Made by a program: the position numbers and the translations under genes. From Zoroaster sp. YZ-2022 (taxonomy: Eukaryota; Echinodermata; Asteroidea; Forcipulatida; Zoroasteridae): a stretch of DNA of 64,000 bases. Of this stretch, positions 56,588 through 64,000 are shown piece after piece. The notes beneath the pieces are model-generated. The model did no database searches. It saw nothing but the letters and a program-made list of their open reading frames with translations, and was not told the origin of the DNA. The stretch is taken from assembly GCA_029582265.1 (NCBI GenBank), contig CM055816.1, positions 30,052,366 through 30,116,365 on the forward strand, read 5' to 3'. Position 1 is the first letter of the stretch. Each line of letters starts with the position of its first letter.

Positions 56588-57253
56588 TTAAACGACTTGG
56601 ATACACCTTTGTGTGAGATCCATCTTGACCACTCTTTGGATTTGTAGTATTATACTGATTATAGCTTTGACCTAACTTTGTTCACAGTCACCGGCTTACT
56701 TCCCAGTGTGTCTGCAACATGACAAAAATTGATATCTTTGGCCTGTTTTATTAGCTATCTCCATGGCTGGAGCAATTTCTTCCGTCTTATCCAGTGTGAG
56801 ATTTTTCTCAGCCAACAATTTCTTTTTTGGCACATTGAATTTCCCAGGCCACAAACTACATGTAGGCGATCTCTAATAGCTTCATTGATAAAAGCCTGAA
56901 ACTCTTCCAAGTGCTCGCAAGACGTTTCAATTCCACCAGATACGTGGCTACCGTTTCACTTTCTAGCTCATCCCGTTTGTGAAACTTGAATCTTTCCGCT
57001 ATGACCAGCGGTTCGGGGGTGTAATGGTTCTTAAGTATCATCAAATGACTTTGGTTTCCCTGGTGAGACTAAATTCTTAAGCAGACCATACCCCTTTGGT
57101 CATATGATTGTCAAGAACACACTTTCTGAAAAACTGCTCTAGTCGTTCCAGGTAGTATTCAAACTGTTCTTCTCCCTCCCGATATTCACCTATCTTGCCG
57201 ATAAGCACTGCCATCATGTTTCCCTAAATGTTCCTGATACTTAGCTTTAACTA

Positions 57254-58105
57254 AACCCCTCAAAAAAAGTTCTGCAATTCAAGTTTGAGGGATGATATCT
57301 TTCTTGTTACTGATGTATGAAACAAGAAACTGGTGTCATTGAAAAGCTTGATTATTCCTCTTTACAATGATGTGTCATTTGTAATGCTTATGCAATCATG
57401 GAATGCGCAGTCCTTCTGAATATGCAGCAAGGTCAAAAATGAAATGTTGCAAAATTCGTTGTTTTCAATAGTTAATTCATCCAAACTTTAATGACAAAAC
57501 AATGATGACACAGACAATTTTTTTTCTCTCACTCTCTCCTCTCCTTTTATTGAGAAATGGTTACATGTCAGTAAGTCAGTAGCGGGTAGATGACCCGAAC
57601 ACAGCAACCACGGCCTGACACCTCCTCCTCATGCTGTTCACCAGCCTCGTCACACGAAGCTGTGGGATGGCGTTCCACTCTTCAACAAGGATCAGCCGGA
57701 GTTGTCCAATTGCTTGGGCCTTTAGGAGATTCGATCTTTAAACATCTTACAAACGACCACTCAGTAAACTGCAGCTCTACCTCACACAAACATTATTGAA
57801 GGCACCATTGACATTCATGCAAGACATGCACTGTCATCTGGGCACTATTCAAAACACATTGCATCTTCACAAGAAATGGAGACTTCGGTGTTGAAAACAA
57901 TGCTTTTTGCAACATTTCACTTCAGACTTTGCCCTATATTCAGGAGTATTGCACATTCCATGATTACATAATCACGGCAGATGGCACATCATTGTAAAGA
58001 GGAATAATCAAGCTTTTCAATGACACCAGTTTCTTTTTTCATACATCAGTAACAAGAAAGATATCATCCCTCAAACTTGAATTGCAGAACTTTTTTTGAG
58101 GGGTT
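57254..58105. mobile_element. Tc1-like transposon with long inverted repeats and transposase remnant
   Basis: The inverted ends start aacccctcaaaaaaagttct and extend about 150 bp with few mismatches. TA flanks both (57252-57253, 58106-58107). Inside, the minus strand at 57590-57705 encodes LILVEEWNAIPQLRVTRLVN followed by MRRRCQAVV, the usual C-terminus of Tc1 transposases. The catalytic DDE region is deleted. It is inserted in the Gypsy leader. Confidence 0.9.
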
Positions 58106-58348
58106 TATGAACACGATTCAGAATTTGTATCCCATCCTCGTCGCCAAATATATAATATTTTAGGGGTTCAAAGTCACTGACACGAGATACAAAGATGTCT
58201 TCTATTAATTCTAGAACAAGTACTTGTATCATTTGTAAACACATAATTATAACCAAATCCCAACAACAGAGGGCTCACTTCAAGTATTACAATCTTACCA
58301 AGTTACATGTACATACTACACCCATTATTTGGTTTTAGACTTACATAC

Positions 58349-58485
58349 CTTCTGTTTTAGGTGGGTCACCTTTTCTGAGAAGATCACTAGTAGCAGTATG
58401 ATCACAATGCTACATGTAATAAGAATCCATATCCAGGATGGCAGATCTGTTGTACCCTTTGGGGGTTTCACAGAATCGGGTTCAT
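58349..58485 (-). CDS. Receptor exon: transmembrane segment (set A)
   Basis: An acceptor (ttttttcag) precedes 58485 and a donor (aag/gtatgtaag) follows 58349. It enters in phase 1 and leaves in phase 0. It encodes DEPDSVKPPKGTTDLPS (membrane-proximal), IWILITCSIVIILLLVIFSE (membrane span) and KVTHLKQK (basic cytoplasmic start). It fits directly after the stalk exon 62414-62632. The tail exon is not recognised; the Gypsy insertion occupies the adjoining intron. Confidence 0.8.
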
Positions 58486-58747
58486 CTGAAAAAAGCACAA
58501 AATATATGCAAAGGGTCAACAAAATATATGTACAATAGTAGCAAAAATTAGCCTATTTCATATATTTTGTTAGCGGCGGCAAAGGGCATGCAAATATTAA
58601 TAAAACGAAAGTTTCAGAGTTACAAAGGTGCACTGCATGTGTACGAATATACGTACAAACTTTAAGCTTTTCTGACAGCTGCCGTAATGTCAGACACGCC
58701 AGCATAAACAAGAGGGAAATATCAACATTTTCAGATAAATTTTACAA

Positions 58748-58838
58748 AATCAATTGTTTGCAGCGACCATTGTGAAATTACATACAAACAGAAAACAATG
58801 CAGCCACCATTGTGAAATTACATACAAACAGAAAACAG
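58748..58838. repeat. 39-bp direct duplication
   Basis: ccattgtgaaattacatac plus aaacagaaaaca occurs twice in a row in the intron of set A. Confidence 0.85.
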
Positions 58839-59257
58839 GCGAAAAAGGGAAGGGAAATGGTGGAAAAATGCATGATTTTATCAACTGATTGAATGTACGG
58901 GGCACGAGGGATTTCATCAAGATGACCCTGATGCAATGCAAGTAGGGGGGCTTGATGGTGTGGGTAAAGCCACACACTGCTGACTATCCCATACAAAAAA
59001 CAGCAAAAAATAAAATGTACACATACTGTGTATGAACCACTAAAAATGTATAATATTAGTATCTGGAAAGTACATTCATTTCAACCATCTACTATAAATG
59101 TAGTTTACAGGAAATCCGTCCACCACAAATCTATACAAAATATACAAGGTGAGGGTACATAAAGACACATACTGCAGGCAAAAAAGAGACCATCCCATAA
59201 AGAAAAAAACATCAAAAATCCAAAATATTTATATGAACCACTTAAAATTAATAACAT

Positions 59258-59596
59258 TTAAAGGGAAGGCACAACAATGGTATCTGAAACATGTCATTTC
59301 AACCCTATGTAGTTTACAGGAAATATACAATTTAATAAAAAAAAACTAACCTAGGAAAATTTCATCACAATAGGGGCTTATCATCACAACCATGTTTTTG
59401 AGAAAACAATTAAGAATTGTTACATGTTTCTCCCGTTTTTTTTTTCATTTTACAAAAAGTTCCAGACATACATAATCTACTGTTCTCTCTTCAGATAGAA
59501 TCATGTGATGATTGATACGTGTATACCAAGTTCACACCTAGTAAGGTTTTAGATAATATTTTGATGATCTGGTAATAAATTGTACCTTCCCTTTAA
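59258..59596. mobile_element. MITE with TTTAAAGGGAAGG ends
   Basis: The left tttaaagggaaggcacaaca and right aattgtaccttccctttaaa ends are inverted. The interior (aggaaa..catcacaataggggc, tttttgagaaaaca) resembles 51240-51370. It shares its right terminal TTTAAAGGGA with the next MITE. Confidence 0.75.
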
Positions 59597-59806
59597 AGGG
59601 ACAGTATCATCACGATCAAAGCAGACTTTCAACAGGGCATGGAATCGGTGTCCTAGTTTAAGATGAACACAGTGGCTGAAAATTAATAGCTGGTTCATTT
59701 ATACAGCAGCAACGGCAATATGACCATATCATTTATGGCAGTCACTGACTTAATCTAAAAATAGCACTCTGATTCCATGCCCTGTTGATCATGATGATAC
59801 TGACCC
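59595..59806. mobile_element. MITE, AAAGGGACAATATC family
   Basis: Left aaagggacagtatcatcacg; right gatgatactgaccctttg; with the diagnostic acagggcatggaatcggtg inside. Confidence 0.8.
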
Positions 59807-59907
59807 TTTGTCACAAAATACATCACCAACGATGTCATAATGCTGAAAAATGTGCAAGTACAGAAAATTTATGTAGGATTTGAGGCTTTTCATGGTGGAG
59901 ATAGATG

Positions 59908-60133
59908 TTATTGAGTTCTTTCGGGTACACCATGTAATAATCTATTCTTGGAAGAAGTGATGGCTCTGAGAAATGCCAGTTGGTTTGTTCTCAATGCTTT
60001 GACTAGTCTGCTCTAGAGACTGTCTCCTGAGCAGACTAGTCAAAATGTTGAGAACAAACCAATTGGCTCTTCTCAGAGCCATCACTTCTTCCAAGAAGAG
60101 ATTATTACATGGTGTACCCGAAAGAACTCAATA
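59908..60133. repeat. Long hairpin (arms about 100 bp)
   Basis: The left arm (ttattgagttctttcgggta ... gactagtctgctc) is mirrored by the right arm (gagcagactagtc ... tacccgaaagaactcaataa) with few mismatches. The loop is about 20 bp (tagagactgtctcct). Confidence 0.9.
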
Positions 60134-60482
60134 AAGAAAATTTGTTCGCATGCTCAACAGGTTCTAATTAAGAACCAAAAAATTCAAGTGTTGTATTTCA
60201 AAAGTTTCCTCAAACAGAAAGCTCTACAACCAAATGAGTTTACATGTACACAAAAATAGGGACTACAAAAATTAAGACCATACTACAGAGGGGTAGTGAG
60301 GTGTTAAAACCTCGGTAACTCGCATTACACGTTGTCCGTCAACAAAGTTGCGAGCAATTTGAAGATTTGTATTCACAACTTTAACTTTTAATATTCCTGA
60401 AAAATATTAAAAAGTTAAATCAAATCAAATTTAATTCACAAATCACCAAAAAGAAAACCTAATATTCAATGTCGATCTGAGA

Positions 60483-60665
60483 GAATACACGTACATATAA
60501 TGTACACGTGTGGTACGTAGGCACTATGGTTATGAAATCATGTAAATTAAGTCCCCTGTAGAGGGCTCATTCAAAAGGCATTATACATGTACATATAATG
60601 TACACGTGTGGTAGGCATTATTATGGGTATGAAATGTAAATTAAGCCCCCTGTAGAGGACTCATG
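60483..60665. repeat. Direct duplication, period about 105 bp
   Basis: acatataatgtacacgtgtg through taagtcccctgtagagggct occurs twice with small indels. Confidence 0.85.
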
Positions 60666-60984
60666 CAAGAGCAATATTTGTATTGATGTCTTCTAAATGT
60701 GATTTATTTTCAGTGTTGTTCAATTCTTGTTACATTCATAAGAGTGCATGGTAACTCGCATTACACATGTACATTGGTGCGGTGACTCGCATTACTGGTA
60801 ACTCACATTTTCATTTTGACGGCTGATAAATACATTGTACTTGGTACATTTTTTCTTTATCTTGTCATTTTAGCAATTGGTAGGGAGGGGAGAAGCAAAA
60901 TATAAAATACCATCAATTAAATCAATGCATGTTCAAAAATATTTTAAAATACCTGTCTTTTGGCATTACACAATGCTAACGCCT

Positions 60985-61125
60985 CATCGATAGTTGTGAA
61001 CCCATACACCCACACGGATAGTTGTGAACCCATACACCCACATGGATAGTTGTGAACCCATACACCCACACGGATAGGTGTGAACCCATACACCCACACG
61101 GAGAGTTGTGAACCCATACACCCAC
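60985..61125. repeat. 28-bp tandem repeat (5 units)
   Basis: Units of gatagttgtgaacccatac + acccacacg, with single-base variants. Confidence 0.95.
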
Positions 61126-61387
61126 ATGCAGGATAATAGGCAATTTATTTTGTTTTGTTTTTGAAAGATGTCATGTACTTCTAAAATATAAATAACTTTC
61201 ATGAAGATTGCCACTGAATTCAAAGACATCCACATTATTAAATATCCCCTACACGGAAACTCGCATTACTGTACCATTTTGACGGCTGATAATTAATTGT
61301 GCTTGGTACATGTACGGTACAATATTTTCTACTTATCATTTTAGTAATTGGTCGGGAGGATAGAAGGAAAATTTAAAACACCATTAA

Positions 61388-61700
61388 CCCTAACATGAAG
61401 GATTGAGGTTACATGCTCTTTGCTAAAGTGAAGGATTTTAAAGGATTGATGTTATTATGGAAAACTGCCTTTCCATGGTACATGTACATGTACATCCATG
61501 TTTGTTGTAGCGATTGCAAGGTCAGTACTTGGGTCAGTGGACACTGTTTATTGCTCCATGCATGCAGGGAGGGTCCCTGGTCATGTACATGTATCACAGA
61601 TTAGAAACATGTGTGCATACCTGTCATGTGCTTGCTTTACTACTGAAGGATTTTGGAGGATCCAGGTTATGAGTAAGCAAATGGTACGAAGGAGTTAGGG
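61388..61700. mobile_element. TTAA-type element (CCCTAAC...GTTAGGG ends)
   Basis: Left TTAA (61384-61387) then ccctaacatgaaggattg; right gagttaggg then ttag. The interior matches 11250-11602 (catgcagggagggtccctgg). Confidence 0.85.
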
Positions 61701-62090
61701 TTAGTAAAATCAATGAAAATTTAAAAATATTAAAATAACCATCTAATTTTGTAACTCGCATTACACAATGCTAATGCCTCATCGGTAACTGTGAACCCAC
61801 ACAACAGCCACATGTAAGGTTACAAGCAAAAAGTTTATTTTTGTTCTGAAAGATGTCATGTCATACTTGTAAAATATATATAACTTTTAGGAATATTGCC
61901 ACTGAATACAAAGACAACTGCATTATTAAATATTCCCTCATAATAATAAGATCAAATTTTTACCATATTGAAAAACAGCATACTTGTACACCGCGATGCC
62001 ATTTTTTATTTGTTGGACTACCACCGACAAACTATTCAAAAGTGGGTCATATGATCAAACTAGGCTTACAAAGATTACCGAGTGCTTTAA

Positions 62091-62339
62091 CCAGTTCACG
62101 TCGGAGGCCGTGTATGCACGCAATTTTGTTTTTGCACCACGGATTGGAGAGTGTCTAAACACGCCATAGGAAACTCCGGAATATTTGTATGCATGCTCGG
62201 TTGAGCCACGCGTGTGCGGTGACATGCTTGGAAGTGCCGGCCACCCGCTGTGGAAGCTTCCATTAACGTGTGTGTGTGTGGGAAAAATAAACCCGCCACA
62301 GAGGCCCTGAAAAACTTTTTTATTCCCGACGCGAACTGG
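62091..62339. mobile_element. TTAA-flanked MITE with CCAGTTCACGTCGG ends
   Basis: TTAA at 62087-62090 and 62340-62343. Same family as 18285-18555. It lies in the intron between stalk and TM exons of set A, as its relative lies beside the TM exon of set B. Confidence 0.9.
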
Positions 62340-62413
62340 TTAAAGAATCTACTGGGATCTACATTAAACATTGGCATCAATTTATCTATAAATAATTATA
62401 ATTATAAAAATAC

Positions 62414-62632
62414 CTGTTGTGGTCAGCCTAGTCGTTCCTTCACTAGGTGTTGGTGGTGGTCCTGAAGTGGTTGATGTATGTTCTTCCTTACTGATTACCA
62501 CCAGCGTGTCTCTCCGCTGGTTCCTAGTAGCTACACCAGAGCAGCTACATGTGATAACACTGACCCCAAGGTCACCGACATCAACCTCCACAGAGGCAGT
62601 TGTTGTGTATGTGTCATTGGTTCTCAGTAGCT
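62414..62632 (-). CDS. Receptor exon: second part of the C2-like Ig domain plus stalk (set A)
   Basis: An acceptor (atccatag) precedes 62632 and a donor (acag/gtat) follows 62414. It is 219 bp, phase 1 to phase 1. It encodes LLRTNDTYTTTASVEVDV, VSVITCSCSGVATRNQ (second domain cysteine) and a Thr/Ser/Pro stalk (HTSTTSGPPPTPSEGTT) suited to O-glycosylation. It aligns with 24855-25064. Intact frame. Confidence 0.85.
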
Positions 62633-62878
62633 CTATGGATGAAAGTGATGAAAGAATATCAAAATGTTCTTTAAAAGGGAAAGTTGACTAATTACAGCAA
62701 AGAATTATAGTAAACAAATTTTTACAGCGGATGGAGATTTAGACTTTAAAAATATAACTAAATATAATTTTTTCCCCATCATTAATTTATTTTAAATGGA
62801 ACATACAGCATCAATAATGTTGACAAATGCTTCTATTCTTACTCTCTGTAAGCATCCATTTTATGCAAATACGTGTAC

Positions 62879-63136
62879 CTGATTCATTCAAGTAGCTATT
62901 TGAGGGTAGTATTATTCGCTCATTGACGATTCCTACATCCGTCCAAGTAACCAGCTCATAACCTGTAGTACCCTCGTGTAAACTCTGCAGCTCTAGGCTG
63001 ACTTGTGGATAAGCGTTTTCGACTCTACAGGTGAGATTGATCTTGGACTGGTCAGCTGGAATCAATATTTTACAAGTAGATGGTCCTGGCTTGCTGTCAC
63101 AAGGTGAAATCACTGGGAACTCAACCCTGGGAGATA
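62879..63136 (-). CDS. Receptor exon: first part of the C2-like Ig domain (set A)
   Basis: An acceptor (ctttgcag) precedes 63136 and a donor (tcag/gtacac) follows 62879. It is 258 bp, phase 1 to phase 1. It encodes VSPRVEFPVISPC, SKINLTCRVENAYPQVSLEL (first domain cysteine), YELVTWTD and SYLNESG. As in the set B paralog, the usual core tryptophan position after the cysteine is not conserved. Intact frame. Confidence 0.85.
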
Positions 63137-63339
63137 CTGCAAAGAGCAAGAATAAGTACGGTTTACATCCGCATATCTTTACAGACAATTTCGTTTATTA
63201 TTTTATATAATTTAACTTTTGTAGGTATCTCCCATTTGATTTGTACATGTCTTTCAACTGAGGACATTTTTCAAACAATTACCACCAACTGAGGACCTAT
63301 TGTTCCCTGTCCTAGGTTTACAATTTACACAAATGCTAT

Positions 63340-63699
63340 TAAAGAGACAGTATCGTCCCGATCAACAGGGCATGGAATCAGAATGCTAGTTTTAGATTAA
63401 CTCAGTTGCTGCTGCATAAATGAGTTATTAATTTTCAGTCACTGTGTTAATCTTAAACTAGGACACCGATTCCTTGCCCTGTTGAAAGTCTGCACAAGTC
63501 CAATGCGCTAAACAGCTTGGTCATGGCACCCCATTTTGAGATTAACTCAGTGACTGAAAATAATACCCCATATGATACGGTTATTACTGTTACTGTTGCT
63601 GCTGCATAAATGAGCCAGTAATATTCAGTCACTGTGTTCATCATAAACAAAAACACAGATGAAAGTCTGCTTTAATCGTGACGATATTGTCCCTTTAAG
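63340..63699. mobile_element. MITE, AAAGGGACAATATC family, compound
   Basis: Left aaagagacagtatcgtcccg and right gacgatattgtccctttaa. The middle repeats gcataaatgag..ttattcagtcactgtgtt, implying two overlapping copies or an internal duplication. Confidence 0.75.
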
Positions 63700-63761
63700 C
63701 ATTATAGTTTATCTAGTATGTGATTTGGTTATAACCACAAATAGATTTATTTCAGCCATAC

Positions 63762-63959
63762 CTATCACCTTGGTGGGTGCTGATGCGTCCTGAAACCCCG
63801 TATCATACGGGGCGAGTCGACAGTAGTATGTCCCTGCAGAATCATCAACAACCTGGTTGATGACAAGGTTGAGGTTCTCATCGATGTCGTATATCCCTGG
63901 AGGCACTCCTCGTCCAAGATTGATTGTTCCCATGTAATTGATCATGAGTGGGGACGTAA
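63762..63959 (-). CDS. Receptor exon: second half of a V-type Ig domain (set A)
   Basis: An acceptor (cccaacag) precedes 63959 and a donor (gatag/gtat) follows 63762. It is 198 bp, phase 1 to phase 1. It encodes LGRGVPPGIYDIDENLNLVI, then DDSAGTYYCRL with the second Ig cysteine, and SAPTKVIG. It is intact and the closest to a consensus among the V second halves. The V first half, leader and start lie beyond the right edge of the window. Confidence 0.9.
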
Positions 63960-64000
63960 CTGTTGGGGGAAGGTGGGAGTTGTTCTTTTGAAATGGATCG

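Larger units (their letters stand above)
56160..58260 (-). pseudogene. Ty3/Gypsy (Mag-like) gag relic with leader
   Basis: Reading right to left: a primer-binding-like tggcgacgagg (58136-58146), then after the Tc1 insertion MMAVLIGKIGEYREGEEQFE, FHKRDELESETVATYLVELK (capsid region), and beyond the MITE two zinc knuckles CYHC...H...C and CYNC...H...C, the second interrupted by a stop. Several frame breaks occur. No protease, RT or integrase was seen, and LTR limits are uncertain (upstream LTR perhaps 58147 to about 58300). It lies just 3' of the TM exon of set A. Confidence 0.75.

Noticed and set aside
58071..58256. Minus-strand frame as the cytoplasmic tail exon of the set A receptor
   Set aside because: It runs into the Tc1 inverted repeat and contains a Gypsy primer-binding-like string. 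No acceptor gives an open phase-0 frame.
15797..61700. CCCTAACC / GGTTAGGG strings as interstitial telomere repeats
   Set aside because: They occur once per site as mirrored ends next to TTAA, so they are transposon termini, not telomere arrays.

Overview
The window looks like nuclear DNA of a marine invertebrate animal, most likely a deuterostome (echinoderm, hemichordate or cephalochordate). It is AT-rich. Coding exons are short and lie far apart, with good GT/AG splice sites and uniform intron phase 1. The rest is crowded with transposon relics, tRNA-derived SINEs, short inverted-repeat elements and minisatellites. The exact taxon cannot be fixed from this sequence alone.

The main host content is a cluster of immunoglobulin-superfamily receptor exons, all on the minus strand. 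Reading right to left, set A is a V-domain second half (63762-63959), a C2-like domain in two exons (62879-63136, 62414-62632, the latter with a Ser/Thr/Pro stalk) and a transmembrane exon (58349-58485); its 5' exons lie beyond the window. Set B repeats the plan: leader plus V first half (29785-29941, frameshifted), V second half (28864-29061), C2 (26268-26516, 24855-25064), a second split V domain (23352-23471, 21355-21570) and a transmembrane exon (19063-19178). Two more sets are fragments: a decayed pair at 37680-37857 and 34866-34995, and an isolated leader/V first half at 5046-5216. This reads as a tandemly duplicated family of type I membrane receptors with V-C2(-V)-TM layout, undergoing gene birth and decay.

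Left edge: positions 1-1090 are AT-rich and compact, with two genes meeting tail to tail one base apart. One is a PCNA-like sliding clamp broken by a frameshift, which suggests an integrated DNA virus or Maverick/Polinton-like element. A broken piggyBac transposase follows (1349-2459).

Mobile DNA: several families of short elements flanked by TTAA (piggyBac-type target), elements with GGCC ends flanked by TAA/TTA (PIF/Harbinger-type), TA-flanked Tc1/mariner elements including one with a transposase remnant (57254-58105), a hAT-like fragment (53334-53880), a non-LTR reverse transcriptase fragment (45410-45910) and a Ty3/Gypsy gag relic (56160-58260) that contains two later insertions. Two segmental duplications (about 10.96-12.9 kb with 32.3-34.6 kb; about 13.47-15.1 kb with 49.1-51.1 kb) provide natural empty sites that confirm several insertions.

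The most unusual item is a small foldback element of about 176 bp (14304-14479, with relatives near 7.5, 47.8 and 56.0 kb). It has a 6-bp target duplication and carries a hammerhead-ribozyme-like core, which suggests a retrozyme- or Penelope-related element. Other striking structures are two convergent 63-bp minisatellites inside a receptor intron, a nearly perfect 15-bp satellite growing from a Tc1-like element end, and several hairpins with arms of about 75-110 bp.
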